Origin: Dermacentor variabilis
Lineage: Eukaryota; Arthropoda; Arachnida; Ixodida; Ixodidae
NCBI RefSeq assembly: GCF_050947875.1
Contig: NC_134569.1
Coordinates: 21,117,631 to 21,181,630, forward strand
DNA: 64,000 nucleotides
Direction: 5' to 3'
Shown here: one piece after another, positions 34,117 through 46,733 of the stretch
How the letters are laid out: each line of letters opens with the position of its first letter
How positions within the stretch are numbered: position 1 is the stretch's first letter
The notes under the pieces: generated by a model
Databases searched by the model: none
Told to the model about the DNA's origin: nothing
Seen by the model: the letters and a program-made list of their open reading frames with translations, nothing else
Made by a program: the position numbers and the translations under genes

Positions 34117-34325
34117 TGCAGTGGCTCGATGGCTATGGCGCTTTTCATACTAAGTACGAGGCCGATTGACGGCTGCAGTGGCCGTATTTCGATGGGGCCG
34201 AAATGAGAACGCGCTCGTGTACTTAGTGTGAAGTGCACGTTAAGGAACCCCGAATAGCCAAAATTAATCCGCGGATCACTTCAGTACGGTGTTCTCGTGT
34301 ATTTTTGGGGGTCGTTAATCCCAAT
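34117..34325 (+). mobile_element. Diverged Ruka-type SINE
   Basis: GCAGTGGCTCGATGGCTATGGCG, quoted only in part here, begins a tRNA-like head whose B box is badly eroded. The body is still recognisable: CGTATTTCGATGGGGCCGAA, then GTGTACTTAGTGTGAAGTGC and ACGTTAAGGAACCCCGAATA. This is an older copy than the one at 27.7 kb. Confidence 0.7.
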
Positions 34326-37101
34326 GAACGAATCTTCAGGCGGGGGATTCCATATTCACCCCGCAACTGTCACATGACAGTCGTCAGGATGCAAGGAAAA
34401 GTCAGCGTCAGCTGCGCAAGATGTCTGATCCGGAAGTGCGGAAGTTTTCGTACACGGCACCAAAGCCATTCATTCAGCTGCCGCACCGTCGTCGTCCAAC
34501 GATTGCAGCTTCTGCGACGCTGCGCGCAACTTTCGGTAACCGAATCGGTGCACGTTACGCGCACGGAAGGAGTGCATCTCTCTGCCGCTCGCCGGCTCCT
34601 CTGGGCCGCACGCTTTCGAACGCGAACTGCCGCTCCTGCAGCTGGGGCGAGGCAGGTCGCGCGGCAGCGAAGCTGCCCTCGGGAAGCTTTATGCTGAGCG
34701 CAGCGCCTCGAGTGCACATCGTTAGAAGCCACAAGCGATGCTCGCAACTCGCCTCAGATTTGTCAAAAAAGAGCACATTGAAAGGTCGTCATTACGGATC
34801 GCGATTTTTCGCAATCTGTAAAACGTTTTCTTGATTGGAGACTGCCATCCAAACTAACGCAGACAGATCTCTTTGTGCATGTTCAGTCGTCTGCTATCAA
34901 CCACAGACGTTCTGCAAATTTCACTCGGGCCGACCTTTCCACCTTTCTGTTATCAAAGTTTCTCTCTCTCTTCTGCGTTACCATTCGTATAACAGTTTTA
35001 TTTATGAGTGGACTGGACCTTTTTCTTTTTTTTCATTTGCACGGACTGTGACTGTAGCGTTTCATGACTGTGTTCAACGTCAAAGATCTACGTGCCATGG
35101 CCCACAGGTTAATGGGGCAGTATTTTATGCAATGCCTTTGACTTAATATTGAAAACCGTCCGGGACCGCAGCGGCTACAGTCCTGCAGTGCTGCGTGGTT
35201 TAGTGAGATGGAGCGTACATTCTGCGGTGCCATTTCACACAATTATTTTCTTTCTCTTACTAAATGTTCTTGATTACAGTACATAAGAAAGTAGGCAAAA
35301 GTGTTTAGACACACAGCCAAAGACTAGTAGGAAGTTTAAACCGAAATATGCAAGTACAAGCAATAAATTTTACAGAAAGAACGATAAGGTATAAATCCAT
35401 TTCTTCTGAGAACGGTTCAGTATAATGGTGATTGCATGGTAATATTTTACAACAGGATTCTATTTTCCGGTGCAATTTCGCAATGCGATTTGGCGCGGAG
35501 GGATAATATTGCACATAAATTTTGCGGTTTGAATACACTGAGCTATTTCGCGGTTGATGTTACAGTGAAATTCGTATACGTTCAATTTTGCAGGGCAGCT
35601 TGGAATTTCCAATTTTGTCTTACTGCGCAATTTCGCTTGAGATGCAGCTATACTCGAGAGCAGATTTCGCTGCCGCGCAATTTTGCAGTGCGATTTCGCA
35701 GTGTGGGGGCAAGCTCGATCCAACACAGTCTTGCACTGATTGGCACAGCTCTGCTCACGTCTGCACCTAGCAGAGGAGGTCGAAGTGGCCGCTTATATGC
35801 GCATGGTTTTCAACGTTGTCAATAACTATGCGTGCAGCAAATCACACGGTGCAAGGAGACTGCTTATTTGTAGATTTGATGGGCCACGAACGCGTACAGA
35901 TAATAGTAATGCATAACGCTTACACTTCTTGAAGCCCCATTGTTTCGAACTGAAGTCAATGCAAGCAATTGTCTCGCGAAGCGTTTGATTGACAGGCAGT
36001 GTAGGGCTGCCATGTAATATACCTTGACTCGCAGTGTTCCACTGAAGCGAACAACAAAACAAAAATTTAAAACTTGTGGTGGCTTAGGAAAATAGCGCCG
36101 CCTCTTAGTACATCGACGTGTACCTGTCTGTCGTGCATATCGGGCTGCCCTCAGCACAACATGCAGACACTTTGACAGCGATGCAGGCTTGCAGATAGAC
36201 ATTTCCTGTCTCCGCGGTCATGTTCTGTCTTCGACAAGCTAACTTCGCAAAGAGACGAGGACGCAGTGAAATGCCGTTCTCGTCTCTTCGTGCATTTGAC
36301 TTCTGGAAATCGCATATCAAGTGGCACGACATTACACCTTTGCTCATATCTCCTTCGCGTCATATGTGTAAAATTGTAGAAGCCAAGATCGCTTGCACCC
36401 TGAGACACTTCTGATTTAATTTCAGCCAGCTTGACGCTTGGTTGTCTGCTGCTGGTGCCAGTACACGCGGTCCCGTAGGGGATTCACTTCTTTCGTTACT
36501 GAGAGAAACTTGTGAAATAGCTGGGTGGGTGTTTCCCCCGAACAGTCGAGATCCCCTTTAATAATCATTTAATTCTGTCACTGGGAAACGTAGAGTTTCT
36601 ATAGTTTCAATACATTTTTTTTTCATTTTCAGCGTTTCTTGAAAAGCGTACTGCAGCACACGAGATTAAGAATTTTCAATTCTTCGTTGAGTGTTGGTGA
36701 GTTCACAGATGTGGGCTCGGTGGCTGAACCCTGTGATGAAACGCTATACAAGAAAATAACATCGACTAACATCAATAAGAAATAACGCCAAGTTAGCTGA
36801 TGCAGATAGTTGATGAAACTGTTGAAATTATTGATGTGTGCATGTTGTGGAGCTCCATTTGGTCTAAATTATTTCTAAGCTGTCCGCTACGACGTTTCTC
36901 ATAGCTCATTGCACAGTGTGCAGCTCTCCCGCGTACAAAACGCTTGTTTATACTCTATTCCTAACATTCACTCTCAAAGTAACGGCCACAGTCATACATG
37001 CATCCTAGCTGGTAATGCGGAAATCTGAAGGCTGAGTGGGGATAAGTAACATACTAGATTTAAAAAATCCGCCTCCGCTTCACCCTGTGAAAGTGGATGT
37101 A
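34326..37101. other. No supported gene; motif-dense patch inside
   Basis: Open frames on both strands overlap heavily, particularly at 34,370-34,830 and 35,436-35,825. The latter lie over the degenerate CAATTTCGC patch listed separately and are an effect of that repetition. I see no supported exon. Confidence 0.5.
35470..35705. repeat. Cluster of degenerate CAATTTCGC/GCGATTTCGC motifs
   Basis: About nine related words (GCAATTTCGC, GCGATTTGGC, AATTTTGCGG, TATTTCGCGG, CAATTTTGCAG, CGCAATTTCGC, GATTTCGCTG, GCAATTTTGC, GCGATTTCGC) fall within about 235 bp at irregular spacing. The core TTTYGC with flanking purines recurs much more often than expected. It could be a decayed satellite or a binding-site cluster. 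Confidence 0.5.
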
Positions 37102-37525
37102 CAGCGAAGCTGTGGCCGACGTTGGACAAGTGCCTCCGCCCCAACTGACGTCAGAAGACGTCACACAAGCGCCACCACCACAAACGATGTACGCCACGAG
37201 CGCACGCACGCGGGTAGAAGTGCAGCATGCATACTCATTCTTCTAGGCCCTTCGTTAGGCGCAAGCGCCTTATTGAACTAATTGAGTTTTTCAAAGCAAA
37301 TTGCGTCAGAAAAATCGTAAAGTGCGATTTACACACAAGTTGCCGACATGATAGCTTCGGATTGTTACTTTAATTTACGAGAAAACATAATTCTGTTAGG
37401 CGAAAACTCAGACAATGTTCCTTTCCAGCTGCTGTTTGAGATCTGTCTGAGTAGCCGCACACTGTTTTTGGGTGTGCACGAGCCCATGAAAAATCCCGAC
37501 CAATTAGAGGCTTACAGCTTCGCTG
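37102..37525. mobile_element. Element bounded by 12-bp inverted repeats CAGCGAAGCTGT
   Basis: CAGCGAAGCTGT at 37,102-37,113 and its exact inverse ACAGCTTCGCTG at 37,514-37,525 bound 424 bp. The same AGCGAAGCTG core bounds the element at 57.2-57.7 kb, so these are probably ends of related small DNA elements. The interior differs between the two and this copy has no recognisable coding sequence. Confidence 0.4.
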
Positions 37526-40500
37526 AAAAGATATAACGCAAAATAGTCTGAAGGTACACTGCTGACAATCCTCGCAGCCTTCCTGCTTAAAGAACTGGAT
37601 GAAAAATAAAAATAAACATGCAACCTCAGCGGTACGTCACTTACCTAACCAATACGACGTTGGGTTTCAGTACAGTGGCGGCACTCGGGAAACCACGCAA
37701 ATACTTGTCCCTTCAAAAACTGGTCTTCCTTTTCCACCGAGGTTGGCGCAATGAGCCTGATGCAGACAATGCAGCCATAATCTCTCTGGAGCGGAATATA
37801 TATTCAGCCTGGACGGGGACACGTAACAAACTCTGTTCGTGCGGTGCGCGGCTGTATTCGCGACGAAGAGCATTGTTGCGCGCGTGCAATTCGCATGCGC
37901 CGTCTCACTAAAACGGTGCAGCATCGAGGAAGCTGCACATGGAGCCAGCTGTGAAAAGGCTGGATTGAATAGTCGGGGCACATCTCAGAAACGTTGACCT
38001 CTTGCAATGATTTGCATTGACTGCTTGTGGGAACTGTGTGTAATTCTGTAAAATGTCTGTAATCATTTAGTACTTTATCCGCAGCAACTTTTGTGTATAT
38101 GTCGTTGAGCGTGTTTTCCTCGAACTCTAGCGCCGTCCTTCATCCTTCCCATTTCTTCTTTCCTTGGCTGCATGGAAATTTATCGACAGGTGAGACGATG
38201 GCGACGCTCGTGGCGTACCCTAGTCCGTTATCTGCATTCCTTAACATAAGATTAACCAACTTACTTTGATAAGCTTCCTATGAAAGCAGTCATAAAAACT
38301 CCCACTATTGACCGTACTGTTTTGTATTGGATATCTGCAGTTCAGGTGTAGGCAAAAAGAAGAAAAACAATATTTTTATGGAGGCAAGATGTGTATGCTG
38401 ACAGTTTACAGACTTTGTAAATCTGCATTCTTAAGTTGTGTGGCGTGCCCGCACCGACGCGCTGACCTGTCATGACCACTTATCTCCACACGAAAGTTGG
38501 CTATCACGTTAGTTGGCGATACGATCCAGCCGGGGCGCCAGCCAACGACGGGTGGTCATTACGTGTGAAGAGGTCGTGCGAGTGAGGCTTGCGCAAATTC
38601 GGCCCCGTAACTACATAGCGGGGGCCAACTTTGGTAAGGCTGCACGGTTTTAGTGAGACAGCATGTATGTTCGGATCGCTTATACATGAGCCCGCTGCGA
38701 CGACAGCGCAATATACGACAATTTCTCCGGCGATGCGGTTGTTGCGGAGTCCACGAGGAAACAAGCGGCACCGTAGCGATTGGAGTGTCCTCCGTGCAGA
38801 ATAAGCTGTCAGCCTCGAGCGCCGGGCATGAAACGCGAACGCACGGGTAGCTGCGTGCACAATGCCCTGGACCGCTGTGGGTGCCGCCTGACCAGCGACA
38901 ACGCGACGTTGTCCCGCTGTCCGATTGCGGGGAACGAGAAGTTCCGCGGATGGAGGCGTGCGACATTCGGACAGCGCGAGGCTCACTTTGCGACAACGAT
39001 TGACATCGAGGAAGCCGTGCTGCGTACTAGATCGTCGTATAACGGAACTTGTACTCTGACGGAGCCAGAGATCTTTGATGCGTGTGTTCGGTGGAGGCAA
39101 CAGTATTTTGCAATTCGTTTGACTTCCGTCAGTGCGCTGTTCCTGTGTTCCTGGATGCATGCACTGGATGCAAGAAAAAAAAAAAGACAGAGAGAGAGAA
39201 AGAGAGAGAGATTTAGACATGCGCAGAATTGTGATGGCTGCTCCTTTTCAAACGATAGTAATGATAAGAAGAAAATGTATTGTTTTCTGGCACGATAAGA
39301 GCACTAGTCGAGCACCGCTCTTTAGCTTTTTTCCTAAGCTAGAAGTAGACAAAATTTGGATGACTGAGTGCTTATCGCTTGCAGTCCGTCATGCACGCGT
39401 TCTTAATTGAATCCTGTAGACGGGTCCTATTGCGTCCGTGATTAAGCAACTGTGCCATTCGTGTGAAGTTGCGTCGAAACTGTGCTTTCTCAGCAGACAT
39501 GGAAGCAGCGCTGCACCTGAGCGTCGGTCCCCAAGCAAGCTACACGTGCTATAGCACAGCAATATGGAACTTCACCATCAAGAGCCAGCGCTGACGAGGA
39601 GTCGTTACGTGAATTTGTGCGTGCGACTAAAATATGCTGGAACGATCCGATGGAAAGGCCGCTGAAATGGCACAAACGACATACGCGCGCCCGCACCAAC
39701 GTTTGCTTTATCCCGCGCTGCTTCTGTAGCCAGCTCGGCCCACGGCCGCGCGCGTTGCGAGGATCGAGCGCCGGCACCTTATGCGTTCCATCACGCCGGT
39801 GCCCATGTCAGGCCAGAAGGGGATCACTTGGGCCTCAAAATGAGCGGTAAATTCACGGACGCAAAATCGCAGCATGTGCTGCTGATTACTGTTGACTCCA
39901 CTTGCTAGGCTGTGTGTTATGGTGCCGCTGTCGGCGGGCAAACGTTGAGCGCTTTTTGCCCATATAGAAGCTGTGTTATACTGCAAGCTAAAGTAAAGGT
40001 GGTATTTTATAAGAACATTGTGCGCGATGCTCGATTATAAGAGCTCAATCCACTGCAGTTTGGTTCCCCAGCGAGAGGCCTTCGCGCCTCTCTCTCCATT
40101 GCGCGCCGTAATTCAGTTTAGATGGCAGGCTGGTCGGCGTTATGTTAAACCAAGAGCAAAGGGCTTTACGCTACGCGGCGCCCCCTTCGATTCACGCGGA
40201 ATGTTGCCTCGAGTGGAGCCACTTTGCCGCTTGCGTAATTTTAATGCCTATGGGCTGGAAAATTGTTCATCCCCGCACGATGCTCACTCCGTCGCAGCGC
40301 AATCACTTCGGTGCATGCTTAACACGCTGCACCGTCCTTTGTATTCCGTTGCAGTCTCTCTTTGCGCGGCGTTACACTGTCGGCGCGAGCGCAACCATTC
40401 AGCCGTTGTTGGTCGCCGGTGGAGCGCGATTGTATGGGTCAACAGGAATGCACTCCTGACCCCGCTTAACATAAAGTTGCGTTTGTTGGCTCTCGGAGGC

Positions 40501-43500
40501 CACCAGGACCTCTTTTTAAAGCGTTGAAACCATTTACATGTATCGTATGGATAGCTATGAGCCCTGTAGCTTACAGTTCCTTGTGGATTTTACGCTCTAC
40601 GCGCAGCATTATTTCTCGTGTTGCCTTACTTAGTCTACTCGCTCCGCGAACCAAAATCATACGACGCATTTTAAGGTCTTCTGCGTTGATGAGAATGACA
40701 TTTTTCGCTTCACATTCGACCGGGTAGTAATTTGAGCAAGGTATACATCTCGCTGCCTATAGACTCGCATTCCGCGTGTACGTAACGCATAGTGAATTAT
40801 ACCATGTAAGAGATCTCATAATCTGATTAGGTAACTTTCCAAGAAGATGTTCTTCCTATCTGTCTCGTGGATTCAAGCAGTGATACGCATGACATATGTT
40901 TGGACTTTGCAAACGTGGTGCCTGTGCGTCACGCACAGTGGTGGCGATGTCAGTTTTCTCTCTGAGACTGCATATGCCTAAGAGCGGCCTCGAAACCAGA
41001 CACTACGTAGCTTATACAGTGGGCGCTTTTGCCAGCGTCGAGTGGGAGCTCGTTTTACGTGCACATAAACCCCGTAACACTGATGTTCTTGTGAGCTGGC
41101 GTGTCGCATGTAGCAAGTCCAAGTCCTTGAGGGGTTAATGGAAAATTTTTCCGTTTCCTTGATGTTCTGTAGATCTCGATTGTAGTCAGAACAAGCACGT
41201 GGCCTGGCCATTGTCTAGCACGATGGTCTACGTGTCGCGATGCAGACGAAAGAACAACTTTTCTTAACGTTAGTCGCCATGCCAATTATACCGTTGCAGT
41301 GAAGTCGCCTAGGCTGTGTAAGCAACGCTTACACCGCCTAACGTTCACGCCGTGTATAATGAACCTGATCTGATTAGCGTGTTTTTCCATCGCCTGCGAC
41401 GGCCAGTGTCCTGCCGAGCTATGCCGTACACTGTCGCGCCGCGTTGAGAATGCATTGTAGAGAAACTCGTTTTTCCGCTTGGCCGGTGTTGATGGCATGG
41501 AACTACGTTCGTGATAGTGCGTCAGTGTCCTTGCCGGCTCTGCCTGGCTGCCATACAAGTTGACAAAGTGCGGGCGGTAAGAAGTAGCTATATCGGTCTT
41601 AACATCCGATACATAATTTGTCAAGGATTACCCATGGATGATCACTCGGATCGGCTGTACCAGATTGTGAAAGTTGATCGAGAGCACCGGAACCAAGTTT
41701 GTGCACGTTCAGCGGTCTGTGAGTAAGTGCATGACCTTGCTGCACACGTTAATCGACCTAGTTTCAAGCGTAGATCGGTGATGTAGGGAAATATAAATAA
41801 TAAATAAACGCGCGACTGCAGTTAACATATTACTGCACGCCACGATCTAGCACGTAAGTGCAGTCGACTTTGTATGCTGAATTAAAAGAGTTTAGAAACG
41901 TCGGTACATAAGTTTTGCAAGTCTTGATACACCTGCGGTGTTCCCATTCTTATTCTTTTTCGTTTTCCTTTTTTAATTTCATTGTTATTATTATTCTATT
42001 GCAACCCATTCGCTGCCCCGCCAAGTAAGGTGAGACCGCGCAGAATCGTGCTGCTGTGCCGCTGATGTTACACTTAACTTGAATGTTCTAATCTCTTCGT
42101 TAAAAACGAAGCGACCACCGCATCGGCTATATACGTTCCGTTATACGAGGAAATCTTTTCATTCCAACGCTTTGCTGCGAAAGGAAGATCCAGAATCTTC
42201 GCCGCCCTGCGGCGTTGCGATATAGGACATCGAGTTCTTTCGCGTCCTTCTCGATCACCTCACGGCTGCTCTACTGCTGCACACGGGCGACGCGCTGGAC
42301 TGTTCAAAAATGCGAGTTTATGCGAGGCGCGCAACCATCGGTATTCCCCGCGGCGCCCGCAGGAGGAGGGCCGCTCTGACGCCCTCTCTTATACTGACCC
42401 AATCTCCGCTGCAAACAATATGTATTTATACGATTCGGCGCCTCACCGAATACAAATAGGGGCTGCGAAACGACCGGTAAAGTTGCGACATCTCGTATTT
42501 CTTTCTTTCCCGTTTCCTCTTCCTTTAACAAAAAATAAACACGGACTGTTTTTCCACCTCTATTTACTTTTGCGTCGCTCTTCTTGCTTTCGCCGCACTG
42601 GCGAGAGCGAGGAGCCGTTTTTTTTTCTTTATTAATATTATCATTATTATTATTCTTAGTACTTTTTCTTTACCTTTGTCGCACAGTTTAGGCGTTATAT
42701 CGCGAACTCACGAGCAGCGCGCGACGGTGTCCCTGCCCCCCCCCCCCTCCCGCCCACTTCCTCGCCCGGAAATGAAATTTTACGACGACGACCGATTGCG
42801 TGACTGTCTGCGGCGCACCGTCGGGTGCACCGACGCCAGGAACCGAGCGAGGCGGCCTCGATTTTTACAAGACGTGTGGCGTCAGGCGTCGTGCCGATAC
42901 GCGACGGCGTCGTCGACGCTCGGGGGCATCGCGCTCACGGAGTCGGACGCGATCAAACTGTGTCGCGTGCGTCTGTCCGGCGCAAGAAGAGGTGGGGGCA
43001 GGGGGGGGGGGGGGAACGCGATATTCTTGGCTCGGCAATTAAAGAAAGGCGGCGACGGCAGTTTCGCGGTTTCCCTCGTCGACGTCCTGGCGGAGATAAA
43101 CGCTTCGGATAGATGGGCAGCAGTTTGCCGCGTTTTGCACAACGACTAATTGTCGGGTGCCGCTGACATTCCGCACGCACGGCGTCTTTATTTTCCCGAG
43201 CAGCCGATGGGGCGACTGCAGCGTCGTTGCCGAGCGGCGCTGTCATTTCTTTGCTTCGACGAACGTAAACCTCCAACGTGTACACGCTGGCTAAGCGGAG
43301 ATGTGGGTGCGTGTGATTAGTCCGGCTTACCCAGCGAGCGTCGTTTTCACGGTTTGCGTGTCTTGATGGAAAAACAGGAAATGGGTGGCCGGACGTTAAA
43401 GAAGTGAAAGAGGGATAAGAACGCGCATCGCGGCAAGCGACTGGGACTACCACATTTTGAGCTGCTGCTATGCGGTATACATTCATACACAGGTTCTCTG

Positions 43501-44204
43501 AGCGAACATTTCATAGGCAAAGCTTTAAAAAGAAAAATGTCATGCACGAGGTATAGAGAATAGAGAATTCAGGCGGCAGGTTATTCTCGTTGGCGGACAC
43601 TACAAGTTGCGCAAAAATCACGAAATTTTCCTTAGCAAATGTCTAATTACTCATATATAGGACACAAAAACAGAACGCTGGCCGAGGGGGTATAGAAAGG
43701 GGTTGACGTTCCAACTCCGGCACGGAATTTACTGTTCTACTTCTTTCTTTCTTTTTTTTCTGTTTCTAATCCCGACCAGACGAGACGCCATTCAGTTATT
43801 GATTTTATCTAGTTACCCATTTAGTAAAAGATATTGAATTCCGCAGTTGAAGCCGGTCAGTGTTCAAGCCTGCAGACCTTAGGTTGTGGAGTGCCTTTGA
43901 CACTTTTAAACCATCAAGAACGCGGCAACTTTCTTGTTCTATGCAGGCGACGATAGCCAGGCCGCTTGTTTACAAAACCGCACGCGCACGAACGAACGCC
44001 GTGCACAATTTACATAACGAGATGCCAGCGTGCAAAAAAAAAAAAAAAAAAGTCATGTGCACGACGACGTGTCAAGGAGCCAGAAATAAATGTTCTGACA
44101 TTGGAAGTTCGCTAACAAACGGCGTGCTCTCAACCTTAGTGCTTCCATTCTGTCATGTGTACTTACGTGTATTTGCTGCAGCTGTAGCTGTTCGAAATGG
44201 ACAC
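37526..44204. other. No supported gene
   Basis: The longest open frames (238 codons minus at 38,504-39,220; 172 plus at 38,780-39,298; 169 plus at 40,018-40,527; 157 plus at 42,676-43,149) overlap antisense frames of similar length in GC-rich sequence and show no domains. A purine (GA)n run lies at about 39,176-39,212, a C run at 42,737-42,748, a G run near 43,001-43,013 and an A run near 44,034-44,051. Confidence 0.45.
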
Positions 44205-44915
44205 TGTTAGATACGGGACCTTTTCCTGAGCCTCCTTCGAGTTCACCAGACCACATCGAATCGCATCACCATAATTAAGGAGCGCAGATGCCACATTCCC
44301 GAGGCGCGGCACGTGCAAACAAGTTGGCGGCCCCCACCTCGTGCGCCGCAGGTGGAGCTATTCACTGCTTGTCTCTTCCCGAAAGTGTAGCGAGAGCCTG
44401 GCACTGTTCCAGGTAAAGTGGGTCCCGAAGCAAGACGGCTGTAATGCACCGTGAAACCCTGGCAGCATCGCCCCCATCCGCCTATTGTGAGAGCGCATTG
44501 CAAGCCGGGAAGGCAATACCGCAGAGAGAAGTAAGCACTCGGACAATTGGGGCCCAAGGAGCGACCCTCTCCGCCGGGTGTGACACAATCGCACGGGCGC
44601 CTACCATTCGCCGAAAATGACGACACCTGAGCGGGCTCGCCGATTGGCCGAAAATGGCGTCACCTGAGCGGGCTCGCCGATTGGCCGAACGTGACGTGAC
44701 TTCGAGATACCGAAGGGCTTAAAAGACACAGACCGGGAGCAGCAAGAGAGCATTCCTTGATTCATCTCTTTCAAGCTTCTTGCCACGGGCCGCAGCGTCC
44801 GAGTTGCTGCCGGCCCGTAATGACTCTATGACTGTTAATTTCTTGGTCGTCTCACTGTAAATAATGTAAATAAACATCCAAGTTTTTCATCCCGACGTCC
44901 TCCTCAACTCTTACA
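44205..44915 (+). mobile_element. LTR of a retrotransposon (about 711 bp)
   Basis: The block starts TGTTAG and ends CTCTTACA, matching the TG...CA ends of LTRs. A TATA-like TTAAAAG lies near 44,718 and a polyadenylation signal AATAAA near 44,870, giving a U3-R-U5 order on the plus strand. Directly after the end comes TGGTTGCCAGCGGTGGGAT, which looks like a primer-binding-site region, and then a second copy of the LTR's last 15 bases at 44,941-44,955. No gag or pol coding is present. The flanking bases (GACAC and GCACA) do not form a clear target-site duplication. Gypsy-type is my best guess from layout only. Confidence 0.6.
44605..44700 (+). repeat. 37-bp tandem repeat inside the LTR U3
   Basis: Two full 37-bp units (44,605-44,641 and 44,642-44,678) and a partial third share CACCTGAGCGGGCTCGCC and a GATTGGCCGAA-type segment. 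They sit just upstream of the TATA-like motif, the place where LTR enhancers are often duplicated. GATTGG is a CCAAT-box inverse. Confidence 0.8.
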
Positions 44916-44955
44916 ACTGGTTGCCAGCGGTGGGATCGTCTCCTCAACTCTTACA

Positions 44956-46504
44956 GCACATGTGCATGAAGGAACGGCACGCTTATTCTTATTTTTCTTC
45001 TATCAGAGAATTAAGCGTTTTCTATGCACAGAATACGATTTCCAGGATTATGGAACTAATTTATACTTCTAATCTGAAAGCAAGACGAGTCAAGCGAGGT
45101 TTTCTTTGAACTGCTCCTTCTCATTTCTCAGTGGTCTGCAAGAACTACATTTGATTTAATTACGTACGCCCATTTCCTTAATAAGGACTACTAAGTTTCT
45201 AGTGATGTATGATTTAGCCAGTAACTCGAACGTGTGCTTGCGACTTGCCTATGCGACAGCGCGTGTCAGCTCTTTGTCCGCAGCTGTCAAAGCACCGCCT
45301 GGCTCCATCGCGAGCGGCCGTGCGTTGTCAGAGCTCCTTCATCATTATTCCTGCACTATTCGCTTCCGCCTCTGTAATCCCTCAATGACCGACACTGGAC
45401 TCCCGTGAGAGGATTATGGCTATGCGGGCACAGCGACATGCCGGACACTTAGGAGGCGCAGCAGGAAAAAATAAAAAAATAAAACAGAACAAAAGAAGGA
45501 AGTTTGCTAGCAGCGTGCCTGGCAAGGAGAGAGGGAAAGGAAAAGCATGTAACTGCGCGCGTTTGTCATCGACGTAGTGCGGAATGAATGCCGAATGAAT
45601 GAGTGAAAAGACCTCGATCCTCGTAAATTACTTACCGTGTCGGTTTTTTGTTCGTACGTGTCCGTGCGACCTGCTTACTTTCACAAACTGGATCACCCTA
45701 CGGCTTTTCGCTAATGCTCCGAGGCTCACACCCGGCATCTGAAGTATCTCCTTTATTTCGCCTTACAGGAAAATGCGGCCCTACGCACACGGAAGTGAGT
45801 CAGCGGCCGATGGTCGCCGGTCGTTGAACGTCGTGACGAGCATCTCGTACGCCAGTGCATGACCTCCGAGAATATGACTCGTTCCGACACACGTGACCCG
45901 AATGTTTGCACATTACGCGGGGGAAAAAAAAAGCAGAGGGAGGGCTGGAAGAACAACACTTTCATTACACCGTACCTTTCGCTCGTAAGTGTTAGATTTA
46001 GGCTGAGCACTGGTGAGCCCCCATGTGTGAACTTGTCGTTCCTGTAAGACAGTCGAGGAATGATGTTTACTGAGAAGATCGCACTTGCCAATCTGAAAAT
46101 TCCCGAGTTTTCGTGACGCAGTGAAGCCTGAGAACATCACGGACTTCGGCGTGAACGAAGAAAATAATGCGTGCGTCAGAAATTTAACAACGGCTGCGCG
46201 AGTGACAGCCGTTGTTCACACTCTGTGTAGTGAGGTTTTTTTCAGCAGTAAACGGTATTAGAGAGAAAGTGAAAGCGATTATTCTACTTCATTCACGCGT
46301 TATCGTGGTGTTTGTTGACTGTCTTACACAAGATGCAGTACTAAGCTTTGGAATAGCAGTGGCTTCGTGCGCAGTGCCATGAAGAATGGAATGTTCAGGC
46401 TGCATTAATAATCGATCAATCCAATTCATTATTTATTGAACGTGCCCAGGAACAGCGCTAAGGTCAGAGTGCTGGCGCACGGGTACAGTAAAAGAAGAAG
46501 AAAG
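44956..46504. other. No supported gene; one strong hairpin
   Basis: Short open frames only. Upstream coding exons of the gene that starts at 47,131 would be expected on this side, but I find no convincing exon with splice sites. A perfect hairpin with 11-bp arms (AACAACGGCTG / CAGCCGTTGTT) and a 9-nt loop lies at 46,186-46,216. Confidence 0.5.
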
Positions 46505-46733
46505 GGATGTGATGCGGTGCTTTACGTCCCAAAACTACCTGGTCTAACAGAGACATCGTAGTGGAGGGGGCTCAGGATTATTCTTAGTCGCGCACTTAGG
46601 CTCTTCAATCTTCCCCAAAATTTTAGCGCGCACATGAGGTTTCTACATTACGCTTCTATCGAAATTCGGGGTGGTGGCCGAGAATCAAACCTAGGACGAG
46701 ATTGTCAGTAACATCAGCTGTCACTGAGGACGC
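46505..46733 (-). mobile_element. Ruka-type SINE, minus strand
   Basis: On the minus strand the copy begins with a tRNA-like head (TCAGTGACAGCTGATGTTAC, A-box region) and a B-box-like GGTTTGATTCTCGG, then the body (AATTTCGATAGAAGCG, CCTCCACTACGATGTCTCTG, GTAGTTTTGGGACGTAAAGC). It is diverged but collinear with the copies at 27.7 and 52.0 kb. It lies about 400 bp upstream of the first visible exon of the host gene. Confidence 0.75.

Noticed and set aside
38504..39220. 238-codon minus-strand open frame
   Set aside because: A 172-codon frame overlaps it on the plus strand in GC-rich DNA, it starts within a (GA)n run that gives a Ser-Leu repeat, and nothing in it is recognisable.
40018..40527. 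169-codon plus-strand open frame
   Set aside because: Overlaps other frames, has no recognisable motif, and its codon pattern does not resemble the supported exons at 47-54 kb.
42730..43015. Tandem homopolymer runs suggesting a CRISPR-like or satellite array
   Set aside because: There is no unit-spacer periodicity. No CRISPR, rRNA or prokaryotic operon signal was seen anywhere in the window.
42676..43149. 157-codon plus-strand open frame in a CpG-rich block
   Set aside because: The same block is open in five frames on both strands, with poly-C and poly-G runs translated as Pro and Gly. Composition explains it.
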